21,500 nt of DNA from CAZQKW01 sp964594075 (GCA_964594075.1 CAZQKW010000056.1:1-21500), one strand, 5' to 3'; counted from the first letter of the stretch, positions 1 to 9,176 are shown. Numbers and translations: made by a program. The notes: generated by a model from the sequence alone, not told the origin.

Positions 1-11
1 AAACTTTTCAT

Positions 12-30
12 CCCCGCTTACAAAGCGGGG
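12..30. repeat. Intergenic perfect hairpin, 8-bp stem
   Basis: CCCCGCTT and AAGCGGGG form an 8-bp stem around a 3-base loop (ACA). An outer AAACTT (1-6) and AAGTTT (36-41) could extend it past a 5-base internal bulge. There is no clear T-run after the stem on either strand, so it is only a possible terminator of a gene left of the window. Confidence 0.45.
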
Positions 31-122
31 TATTCAAGTTTTGAATTTTCATAAAACGCTTTCCCGGTGCTGGCATCATGAGTTGAAACGTTAACCGGGT
101 AAGATTATTAATAAAGTGCCTC

Positions 123-395
123 GTGAAAACGCTTATCAACACCATCAGTTTTATAATAATTCTTGGTCTGCTGATAATATTTGCGGTTGAAAATAATCAG
201 CCGGCAGAACTCACCTATTTCGGCATTACGGTGCCGTGCAGAATATATCTGCTGGTTCTGATACCGTTTTTTGTCGGCGTGGTGTGCGGAAACGTCCTTG
301 ATATAGCAAAACGATTCAAGCTTAAAAAGGAAATTAGGCGATTACGGCGTGAACTGGAAAAAATTGAGGAGAGTCAGTGCCACGAAATCCGCTAA
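123..395 (+). CDS. LapA-domain (DUF1049-like) small membrane protein
   Basis: This 90-residue protein has two hydrophobic segments (about residues 7-24 and 40-57) joined by a short loop containing ENNQPAELTYFG. A basic, charged helix (about 62-86) follows and looks able to form a coiled coil. That layout, with the 'F-x-x-x-N' stretch after the first membrane segment, is typical of the LapA (lipopolysaccharide assembly protein A) domain family. In enterobacteria a family member works with LapB in controlling LPS synthesis, but no LapB (TPR/rubredoxin) gene is visible here, so the role is unassigned. The start is GTG with only a weak ribosome-binding site. The next gene begins 6 bp after the stop, suggesting co-transcription. 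Confidence 0.75.
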   Translation: MKTLINTISFIIILGLLIIFAVENNQPAELTYFGITVPCRIYLLVLIPFFVGVVCGNVLDIAKRFKLKKEIRRLRRELEKIEESQCHEIR

Positions 396-401
396 CAGGT
401 C

Positions 402-1247
402 GTGCCTGCTTTTTCCCGCACCCCTGCCGCTGCACCATACACTGGTATGTTGGTTATTGCCTGCGCAACGCCTGCTGAAGCAGGGGCCTTAAAGAACCAT
501 ATCACCATCAACGAACAAAAGCGTTATCACGCTACCCGGCTGATCAGGGGCGTGCTTGCCGACCGGGAACTTCTTTTGGTCATTACGGGTATTGGCCCCC
601 GCAACGCAAAAACTGCCGCGCAGCTTATCAGTCAGCATTTTCGGCCCGCATATGTAGTTCTCATGGGCGCCGCTGGCGCGGTAGATCCCTCATTGCGTGT
701 GTGTGATATCGTCATAGTAGATAAAATTCTGCGCAAGCAGGGGTCTATATACCACACCCAGAATATTTCAATTGAGCATTCCTTTTCTTGCCATCACGAA
801 CTCAGTCGCATCGCATTTCAGCATATCGCACGTGAGGGTCTGGAACCTCAATGGGGCAACTGTCTGACGACCGAGCATTTCATTCATCTCAAAGCCAAAA
901 AAGCCTGGATTTATGAAACATTCGGCGTAAAGCTGATAGAAATGGAAAGTGCAGCGCTGGCAAACATCTTTTACACGGCGGGAATTCCGTTTATCAACAT
1001 ACGCGTTATATCAGATACCGCCATCCGCTCGATTATTGATTATGAAAAAATAGCGGGATATAAAAAACGCAGGGAACCGGCATCTCTGGTAGCATATTTT
1101 TTGCAAAAGCCGGGAGCGGCATTGAAACTCATACGCTTTAGAAGCGACATGAGAAAAGTAAGAAACATGATCGCGCGCATTGCCGCAGTTCTGGCAAAAG
1201 ACATGCCTGAACAGGTTAAAACCTCAACAGCTACCATCCCTGTTTAA
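402..1247 (+). CDS. Nucleoside phosphorylase / nucleosidase family protein (PNP_UDP_1 superfamily)
   Basis: This 281-residue protein belongs to the purine-nucleoside phosphorylase/MTA-SAH nucleosidase superfamily. The N-terminal strand reads LVIACATPAEA (from residue 17). The glycine-rich VITGIGPRNA (about 60-69) and LMGAAGAVDP (about 87-96) follow. The ligand-binding EMES (E180-S183) precedes a strand containing SDTA with the expected catalytic Asp (D205). The basic C-terminal extension after about residue 225 is unlike the compact housekeeping nucleosidases, so the substrate is uncertain. Hopanoid-associated (HpnG-like) and futalosine/MTA nucleosidase-like enzymes are alternatives. GTG at 402 follows a weak AACAGGT site. 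An ATG at 447 directly before the first core strand is an alternative start. It probably shares a transcript with the upstream LapA-like gene. Confidence 0.72.
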   Translation: MPAFSRTPAAAPYTGMLVIACATPAEAGALKNHITINEQKRYHATRLIRGVLADRELLLVITGIGPRNAKTAAQLISQHFRPAYVVLMGAAGAVDPSLRVCDIVIVDKILRKQGSIYHTQNISIEHSFSCHHELSRIAFQHIAREGLEPQWGNCLTTEHFIHLKAKKAWIYETFGVKLIEMESAALANIFYTAGIPFINIRVISDTAIRSIIDYEKIAGYKKRREPASLVAYFLQKPGAALKLIRFRSDMRKVRNMIARIAAVLAKDMPEQVKTSTATIPV

Positions 1248-1264
1248 ACAAGCCGGCACGTGCG

Positions 1265-1483
1265 TTAACGGCAGGAACTGCAATTTTTTGACGAGCAGGT
1301 GCTGCATCCACTGGAACGCGACGAACTGAATTCTCCGCCTGCGCTTTTAAAGCTGAACGCGGATAAGCATTTTTCTATCCTGGAGTCGCCGCATTGCGGA
1401 CACTTTTCTGGCATCTGTTTGCCAAACACCAGTTCTTCGAAGGTATTGTTACAGTGCAAACATTTAAACTCAAAAATTGGCAT
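1265..1483 (-). CDS. FmdB-family zinc-ribbon protein
   Basis: This 72-residue protein starts MPIFEFKC and carries two zinc-knuckle pairs, C8-x2-C11 and C28-x2-C31, separated by a TFEELVFGKQMPEKC stretch. This is the diagnostic layout of the FmdB 'putative regulatory protein' family (zinc ribbon of the CxxC type). The tail is a Ser/Cys-rich low-complexity segment (about 52-72) ending SSKNCSSCR, common in these proteins. The molecular function is not established despite the family name. AGAAGGG precedes the ATG by about 5 bases. The gene lies downstream of larC in the same direction after a 189-bp gap, and converges with the phosphorylase gene. Confidence 0.85.
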   Translation of the reverse strand: MPIFEFKCLHCNNTFEELVFGKQMPEKCPQCGDSRIEKCLSAFSFKSAGGEFSSSRSSGCSTCSSKNCSSCR

Positions 1484-1672
1484 ATACCCTTCTTATAATT
1501 CACAATAAACGCATTACCTTTTAGACCGTCAGTGTCCGGGTCTCTTCGCGCCATAACTCATCTAAAGCAATGCGTTAATATTTGCGGCTATGCTGACCTG
1601 TTGCGCGAGCAAAGTTCGGAGCTCACTGCGCCCTATTTAATTATGCACAGAAACGCTTCGCGCTGCAAGCTG
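1484..1672. other. Gap between larC and the fmdB-like gene; no gene seen
   Basis: No convincing coding region is present on either strand. On the minus strand, TATAAG lies 14-19 bases before the fmdB-like start and may be a -10 element, but no good -35 was found. No T-tailed terminator for larC was recognised. Confidence 0.4.
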
Positions 1673-2866
1673 TTACGAACCGCCTTGGGAAACTGCTACC
1701 CTGCAGCCTTGCGCCGCAGCCAGTACTTCTGCATATACCTCTTTTAACGATACGCCTTTTTCCAAGGCCACCCGTTTACATTCTTCAAATTCAGGGGTAA
1801 TATTAGTAGTATTCCCGTCGTGCAAAATTTTTACCCGCAGCGTGCCAAATTTTGTCTTCAGCCTGCCGTAAGAACGCTTAAGGCACATACGCGCAATTCG
1901 GTAAAAACGAATGCCGCCGGTTGTTGACTCCTGAAAAATAATCCGAAGCAGCGTTGGCTGTTGCTGTTCGGCACAGAGCACTTGTAACAGCAAGCCCGGA
2001 CGATTTTTTTTCATCTGCACGGGAATAAAGATGACATCCAGTGCCCCTGCAGCGAACAGCCGCTCCATAAGAAAGCCCGACCACTCTGGATTCATATCGT
2101 CCATGTTTGCCTCAAGCATCCATACATATTCGTCTGCCGCAACGCCTTGCGTCTCTCCCAGCATCAGCCGCAGCATATTGGGCATGCCGGGTATGTCTCG
2201 AGACCCTGCACCATAACCGACGTTTGTTATGGTCATGGCCGTCGGCGCGCCAAATGTTTTGACAAGTGCTGTTACAATTGCGGCGCCGGTTGGTGTAACC
2301 AGCTCTCCGGTACCATCTGCACAATAGACCGGCACCCCTTTGAGCATCTCCAGTGCCGCCGGTGCCGGCACCGGAAACATGCCGTGCTGACATTTAATAC
2401 TGCCTGAACCAAGCGGCACTGCAGATGCGGAAAAGTTTTCAACCCCCAGATAATCTATACAGATTGCTGACCCGATAATGTCAACCATGGAATCCACCGC
2501 CCCCACTTCATGAAAATGCACATCGGCAATTTTGCAATTGTGAACACGCGCCTCTGCGCGGGCCAGGCGATAAAAAATAGCGGTGCTTATCTCTTTAGTG
2601 TGGTCATTGAGTGCGCTTTTCCGTATGAGTGTCTCAATGGTGCGATACGTGCGGTGGCTGTGATCATGCCCAGTCAGCTTCACGGTAACCTTCTTGCCTG
2701 CTAAACCCATGCGCCGGGCGGTGGAAACCGAAATCTGATACCCGGTGAGGTTCAGCTTTGCCAATTCCTCTTTCAGATACTGTGCGGGCACGCCAAGATC
2801 CAGCAGCGCCGCAAGCGTCATATCACCGCTAATGCCGGAAAAACAGTCAAAATACAAATGTTTCAT
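1673..2866 (-). CDS. larC: LarC, nickel insertase of the nickel-pincer nucleotide cofactor
   Basis: LarC is the CTP-dependent enzyme that inserts nickel into the pincer nucleotide cofactor, the last step after LarB and LarE. This 397-residue protein shows the family N-terminus YFDCFSGISGDM, the HFHEVGAVDS motif (about 117-126) followed by MVDIIG, and VTPTGAAI (about 195). Length is normal for the full-length protein. In Lactobacillus plantarum LarC is made as two reading frames joined by programmed frameshifting; here it is one uninterrupted frame. Its ATG overlaps the larB stop as TAATG, so translation is probably coupled. LarE and any LarA-type racemase are not in the window, so the enzyme that uses the cofactor is unknown. 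Confidence 0.93.
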   Translation of the reverse strand: MKHLYFDCFSGISGDMTLAALLDLGVPAQYLKEELAKLNLTGYQISVSTARRMGLAGKKVTVKLTGHDHSHRTYRTIETLIRKSALNDHTKEISTAIFYRLARAEARVHNCKIADVHFHEVGAVDSMVDIIGSAICIDYLGVENFSASAVPLGSGSIKCQHGMFPVPAPAALEMLKGVPVYCADGTGELVTPTGAAIVTALVKTFGAPTAMTITNVGYGAGSRDIPGMPNMLRLMLGETQGVAADEYVWMLEANMDDMNPEWSGFLMERLFAAGALDVIFIPVQMKKNRPGLLLQVLCAEQQQPTLLRIIFQESTTGGIRFYRIARMCLKRSYGRLKTKFGTLRVKILHDGNTTNITPEFEECKRVALEKGVSLKEVYAEVLAAAQGCRVAVSQGGS

Positions 2867-3627
2867 TATGCAATGCCGCGATTAATGAGGCTGGCAATAT
2901 ATCCAGCGCCAAATCCGTTATCAATGTTTACTACCGCGACCCCGGCCGCACAGGAATTAAGCATTCCGAGGAGCGCGGCGATGCCGCCAAAACTTGACCC
3001 ATACCCCGTACTGGTGGGAACCGCAATGACCGGACGCGACACAAGCCCCCCAACAACGCTTGGCAGCGCGCCCTCCATGCCGGCAACAACAATAAGCACC
3101 TGGGCCGCGGTTAATTTTTTCTTCTGGCTCATCAAACGGTGGATGCCGGCAACACCGACATCATAGAGATGCTCAACCCGATTGCCCATGATCTGCGCCG
3201 TGATGTAGGCTTCTTCTGCTACCGGTATATCTGCCGTTCCTGCTGAAATGACCAGAATTAAGCCCCTCCCCGTCTGCTCCACCGTTTCGGCTGTGAGCGT
3301 AAGCACACGGGACAAGGGATAGTATGCGGCATCCGAAAAAACTTTTTTTATTTTCGCTGCTTTCGTATGATCAACTCGTGTCGCAAGGATGGGATATTTT
3401 TTGGCATGCATCCTTTTCATTATAGCTATCATCTGTTCTGCGGTCTTTCCCTCACCCCATATAACTTCCGGAAATCCCTGCCGCAGAGCACGATGATGGT
3501 CTACCCGTGCAAAGCCCAGATCTTCAAACGGCAACGTGCGTAGGTCGTCAAGTGCCTGTTCAACGGAAAGGGAACGGTTTTTTACTTTTTCTAAAATTTC
3601 TTTAATAAAATTTTCTTTCATCGGCAC
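2866..3627 (-). CDS. larB: LarB, pyridinium-3,5-biscarboxylate mononucleotide synthase
   Basis: LarB carboxylates and hydrolyses nicotinic acid adenine dinucleotide to pyridinium-3,5-biscarboxylic acid mononucleotide, the first step of nickel-pincer cofactor synthesis. The 253-residue protein has the family's helical N-terminus (GFPEVIWGEGKT about 50-61). The PurE-like domain contains ISAGTADIPVAEEA, VVAGMEGALPSVVGGL and VPTSTGYG. The C-terminal C226-AAGVAVVNIDNGFGAG contains the cysteine corresponding to the one known in LarB to form a transient pyridine adduct. The first possible start is GTG at 3627; ATG at 3621 is two codons in. It lies 33 bp after thiL and overlaps larC, supporting one transcript. 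Confidence 0.93.
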   Translation of the reverse strand: MPMKENFIKEILEKVKNRSLSVEQALDDLRTLPFEDLGFARVDHHRALRQGFPEVIWGEGKTAEQMIAIMKRMHAKKYPILATRVDHTKAAKIKKVFSDAAYYPLSRVLTLTAETVEQTGRGLILVISAGTADIPVAEEAYITAQIMGNRVEHLYDVGVAGIHRLMSQKKKLTAAQVLIVVAGMEGALPSVVGGLVSRPVIAVPTSTGYGSSFGGIAALLGMLNSCAAGVAVVNIDNGFGAGYIASLINRGIA

Positions 3628-3660
3628 ACCGAGTTGTCACGCAAGAAAGCGCACCACTTA

Positions 3661-4656
3661 TCAGAAGTGGGTAAAACCCTCCTGCCGGTATGTTATTTCT
3701 TTATTCTGGTCGTCAAGAACGGTTATTCTGCCTTTTTGTTCGGTAATCTCTCCGATACAAGTTATGGGAATACCACAGGCCCGTTGCAGCACGGTAATGC
3801 GCTGTTGCCGATCCGGAGGCACGGTAAACAAAAGCTCATAATCATCTCCCCCTGAGAGTGCAAGCTCATACCGTTGCCGTGCTCCGTGACGCCAGTGCTG
3901 CTGGTAGAGCGGTGAGAGTGGCAGCCGATTAAGCCATATGCAAGCGCCCGTGTGACTCTGGTTAATAATATGCCGCAAATCACCCAGCAGACCATCGCTG
4001 ATATCAATCATGCTGCTGGCAAGACGCATGCGGGATATGGCGGTTCCTTCCCTGATGCGCGGTGTGGGATTAATCTGTTTTTCAATCAACGACCGGAACC
4101 GTGCTGATTTTTTTCTCTGTTTTATGAGCGCCAGGCCAAGAGCCGCATCGCCAATAAAGCCGGTAACATAAATCCCATCGCCGGGCCGCGCGCCATGCCG
4201 GTAGATGACCCGATCCGGCTGCATCATGCCCAGCATAGTAATGGTAATGACCAGCCGCTTCGGGCATCTGGTGGTGTCGCCACCCACAAGGCTGGCGCCA
4301 AACGCGCGCGCGCCGCTGATCATACCCTGATACAGGTGGTGTATAAATTTATAGGAGGTATGTGGCGGAATGGAGAGCGACACCACGAAACAAAACGGGG
4401 TGCCCCCCATCGCTGCAATATCGCTGAGATTTACGGCTATGCTCTTTTTGCCCAGCAGGAAGGGCGTCGTATATGACGATTGAAAATGAATGCCTTCAAT
4501 AAGCGTGTCAGTGGTAACCAGGAGGCATTTTTTTGTGCTGATACGAAGAACCGCAGCATCATCGCCTATGCCGGCAATGACCTCAGAAAATCCCCCGCCC
4601 GCGATGCGGGCAATTTTCTCGATAAGCCCAAACTCACCGAGCTTTCTTAACTCCAC
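3661..4656 (-). CDS. thiL: Thiamine-monophosphate kinase
   Basis: ThiL phosphorylates thiamine monophosphate to thiamine pyrophosphate with ATP, in the cytoplasm. The 331-residue protein has the ordered AIR-synthase/ThiL-fold motifs: GIGDDAAVL near the N-terminus, VTTDTLIEGIHF, NLSDIAAMGG, LVGGDTTR, and DISDGLLGDL in the second half. Length is typical. The start is GTG inside the last codons of lon (23-bp overlap), so initiation probably depends on ribosomes terminating on lon. An alternative downstream start is not supported because the N-terminal ELRKLGEFGLI is conserved in the family. No other thiamine genes are nearby. Confidence 0.93.
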   Translation of the reverse strand: MELRKLGEFGLIEKIARIAGGGFSEVIAGIGDDAAVLRISTKKCLLVTTDTLIEGIHFQSSYTTPFLLGKKSIAVNLSDIAAMGGTPFCFVVSLSIPPHTSYKFIHHLYQGMISGARAFGASLVGGDTTRCPKRLVITITMLGMMQPDRVIYRHGARPGDGIYVTGFIGDAALGLALIKQRKKSARFRSLIEKQINPTPRIREGTAISRMRLASSMIDISDGLLGDLRHIINQSHTGACIWLNRLPLSPLYQQHWRHGARQRYELALSGGDDYELLFTVPPDRQQRITVLQRACGIPITCIGEITEQKGRITVLDDQNKEITYRQEGFTHF

Positions 4657-7033
4657 TCTCTACCCGATTATTCTGCACTGTGAGTTGTTTTTTCTTCACC
4701 AGAGCAATATCCAGTATGTCATCCATATGTTTGGCAAAAACGTAGTTTATCTTGTTGCGGACAGTCGGCGGAATATCTTCCAGGTCTTTCTTGTTGCGCG
4801 CAGGAATGATGATGGTTTTAATATTTTGCCGCAGCGCTGCAAGTGATTTTTCTTTGAGTCCGCCGACCGGCAGCACCCTGCCGCGCAAGGTTATTTCTCC
4901 AGTCATGGCAACGTCTTTGTTAACGGGAATTTTGGTGAGGGCAGAGATCAGCGCCACTGCCATAGTAACACCGGCAGATGGGCCGTCCTTTGGGATCGCG
5001 CCCGCAGGTACGTGGATGTGAATATCGTGTTTTTCAAAAAAATTGGCATTGATGCCCAAACTTTTAGCGCGCGAGCGCGTGTAGGACAGTGCTGCCTGCG
5101 CCGACTCTTTCATGACATCGCCCAGCGAACCGGTAAGCACGAGATTGCCTTTACCATTTACAATCGTTGCTTCAATGTATAATAGGTCGCCTCCGGCCTG
5201 AGTCCACGCAAGACCCGTTGAAATACCGACCTCATGATTCTGCTGTTCCTCTTCCGGGAGCCGTTTTGGAGCACCGAGAAATTTATGCAAATTTGCACGG
5301 GTGACTTTTGTTTTGCCCTTTTTTCCCTCGGCAATACCCCGTGCAGTTTTACGGCAAATGCTGCCGATTTCGCGCTCCAGGTTGCGCAGCCCGGCTTCCA
5401 TGGTGTATTGATTGATGATAGCCAGAATCGCTTCATCTGATATTTCCAGGTCTTTTGCCGTAATCCCGTTTTCTTCAAGCTGGCGCGGAAGAATAAATTG
5501 TCTGGTAATCTTAAGTTTCTCTTCATCCGTATAGCCGGAGAGTTCTATAATCTCCATCCGGTCCTTGAGCGCGGGCAAAATCGGATCGACAAGATTGGCC
5601 GTCGTTATAAACAGCACGTTGGAGAGATCAAAGGCAATGTTCAAGTAGTGATCGCTGAAGGCATAGTTTTGTTCTGGGTCAAGCACTTCCAGGAGCGCCG
5701 CCGACGGATCACCGCGGAAATCAGCACCAACTTTGTCTATTTCATCCATCATGAATACCGGATTGTTGGTGCCTGCCTGCTTCAGGCCCTGGATGATTCG
5801 TCCGGGAAGAGCACCGATGTAGGTGCGGCGATGCCCTCTGATTTCAGCTTCATCCCGAATCCCGCCCAGAGAAATCCTGACAAACTTGCGTCCCAGAGCC
5901 CGGGCAATTGATTTGCCCAGAGACGTTTTTCCCACGCCGGGCGGCCCCGCAAAGCACAGAATGGGGCCTTTCATCTGTTTTTTCAATTTACGCACCGAGA
6001 GGTATTCAAGAATTCTCTCTTTCACTTTGTCAAGATCATAGTGATCATCATCAAGCACCCGCTTGGCTTTCTTAATGTCAAGATTATCCTTAGTTGATAT
6101 GCTCCACGGCACCTCCACCATCCAGTCCAGATAGGTGCGCACAATCGAAGCTTCCGCAGAATCAGGGTGCATCTGCTCAAGTCTGCTGAGCTGCTTGCGG
6201 GCTTCTTTTTCTGCTTCAGGGGGCATTTTGGCTTTTTCAATTTTTTGTGAAAATTCGTTAATTTCCTGCGTCTTTTCATCCATGTCACCCAGTTCGCTTT
6301 TGATGGCGCGGAGCTGCTCGCGGAGAAAATATTCGCGCTGCGTTTTGGACATTTCCTCCTTTGCCTGGGACTGGATGCGTGCCTGCATGGTGGAGAGTTC
6401 AAGCTCCTTGGTGAGATGCTCATGGACTTTTTTCAAGCGCACGACCGGATCAACAATCTCCAGAATGTGCTGCGCTTCGTCAATGCTGAGCTTTAAGTTA
6501 GAGGCGACCAGATCAGCAAGACGGCCCGGATCATTAACATTTTCCAGTATCTCAAGTATCTCAGACGAGATGAGGCCTTTCAGGGACAGAATTTTCTCGC
6601 ACTGCTCCTTGACGTTGCGCATCAATGCTTCAATTTCAACGGTCAGTTCCCCCACTCCAGGTTCAATCAACTTCTCAATTTCAACCATATACACCGGTGA
6701 CTGCTGCAGATACTGTTTAATCTGTGCCTTCACCAGTCCCTGAATAAGGATCTTAATCCGATTGTCGGGGAGCTTCAGCTTGCGCATAATCATCGCCACA
6801 GTGCCCACCGAATAAATATCCTGCGGGGTGGGGTTGTCCTCGGAAGGATTTTTCTGGGTGGCAAGCAGAATGAGCCGGTTTGTTTTCATTGCCTCTTCTA
6901 CGGCGCGAATTGATGATTCTCGCCCCACAAAAAGCGGTAAAAACATATATGAAAATACGACAATATCCCTCACCGGCAGCAGGGGGATCGTATTGGGTAT
7001 TTCAATGGGTTCTTTATCGGCTGAAAAAACCAT
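4634..7033 (-). CDS. lon: ATP-dependent Lon protease
   Basis: Lon is the cytoplasmic AAA+ serine protease that degrades misfolded and regulatory proteins. The 799-residue chain has the N-terminal substrate-binding domain (from IPLLPVRDIVVFSYM, about 17) and a long coiled-coil linker (about 190-290). The AAA+ module has Walker A GPPGVGKT (K369) and Walker B MMDEID (about 428). The protease domain has S686 in DGPSAG and K729 in GGLKEK, matching the Ser-Lys dyad and its 43-residue spacing. All catalytic residues are present. GAGAGG sits five bases before the ATG. The stop codon lies within thiL. A candidate sigma70 promoter is upstream (7075-7103). Confidence 0.98.
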   Translation of the reverse strand: MVFSADKEPIEIPNTIPLLPVRDIVVFSYMFLPLFVGRESSIRAVEEAMKTNRLILLATQKNPSEDNPTPQDIYSVGTVAMIMRKLKLPDNRIKILIQGLVKAQIKQYLQQSPVYMVEIEKLIEPGVGELTVEIEALMRNVKEQCEKILSLKGLISSEILEILENVNDPGRLADLVASNLKLSIDEAQHILEIVDPVVRLKKVHEHLTKELELSTMQARIQSQAKEEMSKTQREYFLREQLRAIKSELGDMDEKTQEINEFSQKIEKAKMPPEAEKEARKQLSRLEQMHPDSAEASIVRTYLDWMVEVPWSISTKDNLDIKKAKRVLDDDHYDLDKVKERILEYLSVRKLKKQMKGPILCFAGPPGVGKTSLGKSIARALGRKFVRISLGGIRDEAEIRGHRRTYIGALPGRIIQGLKQAGTNNPVFMMDEIDKVGADFRGDPSAALLEVLDPEQNYAFSDHYLNIAFDLSNVLFITTANLVDPILPALKDRMEIIELSGYTDEEKLKITRQFILPRQLEENGITAKDLEISDEAILAIINQYTMEAGLRNLEREIGSICRKTARGIAEGKKGKTKVTRANLHKFLGAPKRLPEEEQQNHEVGISTGLAWTQAGGDLLYIEATIVNGKGNLVLTGSLGDVMKESAQAALSYTRSRAKSLGINANFFEKHDIHIHVPAGAIPKDGPSAGVTMAVALISALTKIPVNKDVAMTGEITLRGRVLPVGGLKEKSLAALRQNIKTIIIPARNKKDLEDIPPTVRNKINYVFAKHMDDILDIALVKKKQLTVQNNRVESGVKKAR

Positions 7034-7074
7034 ATCTACCTCTCGTAGTCAAACATATCACTATCACTGCATTA

Positions 7075-7103
7075 TTGATATACTATTTTTTAAACCTGGT
7101 CAA
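7075..7103 (-). promoter_or_regulatory. Candidate sigma70 promoter for lon-thiL-larBC
   Basis: On the minus strand TTGACC (7103-7098) is followed after 17 bases by TATCAA (7080-7075), about 42 bp before the lon start. An overlapping TATATC gives a 15-base spacer. The -35 matches five of six consensus bases. This would let lon, thiL, larB and larC be expressed independently of dinG. No CIRCE-like inverted repeat or extended heat-shock promoter was seen. Confidence 0.45.
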
Positions 7104-7177
7104 GTGGCGTTTCGCTGCACAGCACAGCGTGTTCAGCGGTGAATTCGCAACAGCTTCGACCATGATATTCACCGCAC

Positions 7178-9130
7178 TTAAACCGGAGCACCGTGCCCTA
7201 AAAATTCTCTCACTGCTGTTATGCTGCTGGTAACCTGACAAGGTGGCATGCTTTTAAGGAACAATGTGCCGTAATGACGGGTATTGATGCGTGGATCCAG
7301 GAGGCAGAGGATACCGCGATCGCTGCGGCTGCGAATGAGCCGGCCAAAACCCTGGCGTAGAGTTATGATAGCCTGTGGCACCTGATAACTTAGAAATGGA
7401 TTCTCTCCGCGGGCGGCACTGTGTTCAATGCGCGCCTCCTGCAGCGGGTCTGATGGCGAGGCGAACGGCAATTTGTCAATAATCACACAGCTCAGCGCTT
7501 CCCCCATGACATCAACGCCTTCCCAGAAACTGCTGGTGGCAAACAATACGGAAGAAATGTTTTCTTTAAACTCCTCCAGCATTTCATGACGCGGCTTGCT
7601 GCCTTGCAAAAGCACGGGATAGGGCAGTCTATCCTTGAGTATGGCATATGCCTCATGCATATTACGGTAACTGGTAAACAGAATGAATGCTCTCCCCCTG
7701 GTCAGGGCAATCACCTGTTCAATGCGCTCCGCAGCGCAGGCCACAAACTGTGCGCTATCAGGATTGGGCATGTCATCCGGCAGATAAAGAATGGCCTGCG
7801 TAGCAAAGTCAAAATGAGAAGGAATGATGATTTCATCAGGCGGCGCAATGAGATCAAGTCCCAGCCGCCGCTTAAAATAGGCGAAAGTGCCGTTGGTAGA
7901 AAGCGTGGCCGAAGTGAATACGATAGTGCGTATCTGCGGGTACAGCAGCTCTGCCAGCTCACTTCCTACTTCAATCGGCGAGGAATGGAGCGCTACCCCG
8001 CTGCCCCGCAGCTCGCACCAGGACACGTGTGTTGCCGAATCAAGATTAAGTATCGTTGACAATTCCTGCGCTATGGTCAGCGCCCGATACCGACACTGTT
8101 CCAGCTCGTCAGTTTTTTTCTGCATGCGGTCAATGCGGCTGCACAGGCTGCTCAGACCTTCCGCCAGAGCATGATAATTATCCCACAGTTTTTCGCTCAC
8201 ATGGTCTGCTTTTATGCGGTAGCTTTCAGGCGGCCGGTAAAAAGCTGCGAAAAACTGCTGCGAAAGACTCAGCAGAACCGACAGAACCTGCGTGGTATCT
8301 TTCAGCCCGTCCGCATGCGCTGCGGCCATTTCGCGCTGAATGTCCCTGACCAATTCCTCGATGCGGCGATGAGAAACCATTATGCCCAGATGCTGGGTCG
8401 CGACTGATTCAAGCTGATGCGCTTCATCAAAAATGATGATGTCATACGGGGGAATTATCTCATTGTATCCCGCAGTGCGGATAATCATGTCGGTCATAAA
8501 CAGATGGTGATTGATGAGCACAATATCTGCTTTAGCGGCGCGCATTCTCATGCGCGTCACAAAACAATCACGATATAACGGGCATTGTTGCGCACTGCAG
8601 GTTTCAGCGCTCGCGGCTATGCGCTCCCACGGTTGATAGGTTTCAGGCAGACCGGCAATTTCCGTGCGATCGCCGGTTGCGGTGTGCAGTGCCCATGTTT
8701 CAATTTTGTTAAAGAGCTGTGCATCTTCAATAAAATCAAACAGAGGCTGCTGTTGAAACAATTTATATTTTCTCAAACAGAGATAGTTTGACCTGCCCTT
8801 CATCAGCGTAGCGGAAAATGAGATCGGCAGCAGTTCCTGAAGAAACGGAATGTCCTTAAAGAATATCTGCTCCTGGAGATTTTTGGTGCCAGTTGAAACC
8901 ACCGTTTTTTTGCCGCTGAGAATTGCCGGAACCAGATAGCCCAACGTTTTACCGGTGCCCGTTCCTGCTTCAGCAATGAGAAAGTGTTCCTGGTCTATCG
9001 CCTTCTGTATTGCCCGCGCATACTCAAGTTGGCCGGGGCGAAACTCGTAGCGATCCAGCCGAGAGGCCAGAAGTCCCCGGTCTCCGAAGACCGCTTCTAT
9101 GGATAGAGTGGCGTTGTTTACCCGATGCAT
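7178..9130 (-). CDS. dinG: DinG/Rad3-family iron-sulfur DNA helicase
   Basis: This is a superfamily-2, XPD/DinG-type 5'-3' DNA helicase of 650 residues. Q-motif region RPGQLEY comes first, then Walker A EAGTGTGKT (K61). Four cysteines sit at C118, C178, C183 and C189, as expected for the 4Fe-4S cluster inserted between motifs I and II. The DEAH box is D235-H238. The second helicase domain begins with FTSATLS and ends with GFGRLIRS-type motif VI. DinG proteins act on R-loops, replication-transcription conflicts and damaged DNA; the exact role here is inferred from family. No exonuclease domain is fused at the N-terminus. The ATG has no strong ribosome-binding site. It is transcribed toward lon with a 144-bp gap. 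Confidence 0.92.
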   Translation of the reverse strand: MHRVNNATLSIEAVFGDRGLLASRLDRYEFRPGQLEYARAIQKAIDQEHFLIAEAGTGTGKTLGYLVPAILSGKKTVVSTGTKNLQEQIFFKDIPFLQELLPISFSATLMKGRSNYLCLRKYKLFQQQPLFDFIEDAQLFNKIETWALHTATGDRTEIAGLPETYQPWERIAASAETCSAQQCPLYRDCFVTRMRMRAAKADIVLINHHLFMTDMIIRTAGYNEIIPPYDIIIFDEAHQLESVATQHLGIMVSHRRIEELVRDIQREMAAAHADGLKDTTQVLSVLLSLSQQFFAAFYRPPESYRIKADHVSEKLWDNYHALAEGLSSLCSRIDRMQKKTDELEQCRYRALTIAQELSTILNLDSATHVSWCELRGSGVALHSSPIEVGSELAELLYPQIRTIVFTSATLSTNGTFAYFKRRLGLDLIAPPDEIIIPSHFDFATQAILYLPDDMPNPDSAQFVACAAERIEQVIALTRGRAFILFTSYRNMHEAYAILKDRLPYPVLLQGSKPRHEMLEEFKENISSVLFATSSFWEGVDVMGEALSCVIIDKLPFASPSDPLQEARIEHSAARGENPFLSYQVPQAIITLRQGFGRLIRSRSDRGILCLLDPRINTRHYGTLFLKSMPPCQVTSSITAVREFLGHGAPV

Positions 9131-9140
9131 GGCTTATTCA

Positions 9141-9169
9141 TGTATACCAAGAGCTGAATGGTTGCGCAA
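9141..9169 (-). promoter_or_regulatory. Weak candidate promoter for dinG
   Basis: TTGCGC (9169-9164) and TATACA (9146-9141) are separated by 17 bases on the minus strand, with the -10 ending about 10 bp before the dinG ATG. Both boxes are imperfect and the leader would be very short or absent, consistent with the weak ribosome-binding site. Confidence 0.28.
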
Positions 9170-9176
9170 TTCTCCC

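Noticed and set aside
1532..1747. 71-codon frame in the larC/fmdB gap
   Set aside because: It overlaps the larC 3' end antisense, has no ribosome-binding site and no recognisable protein features.
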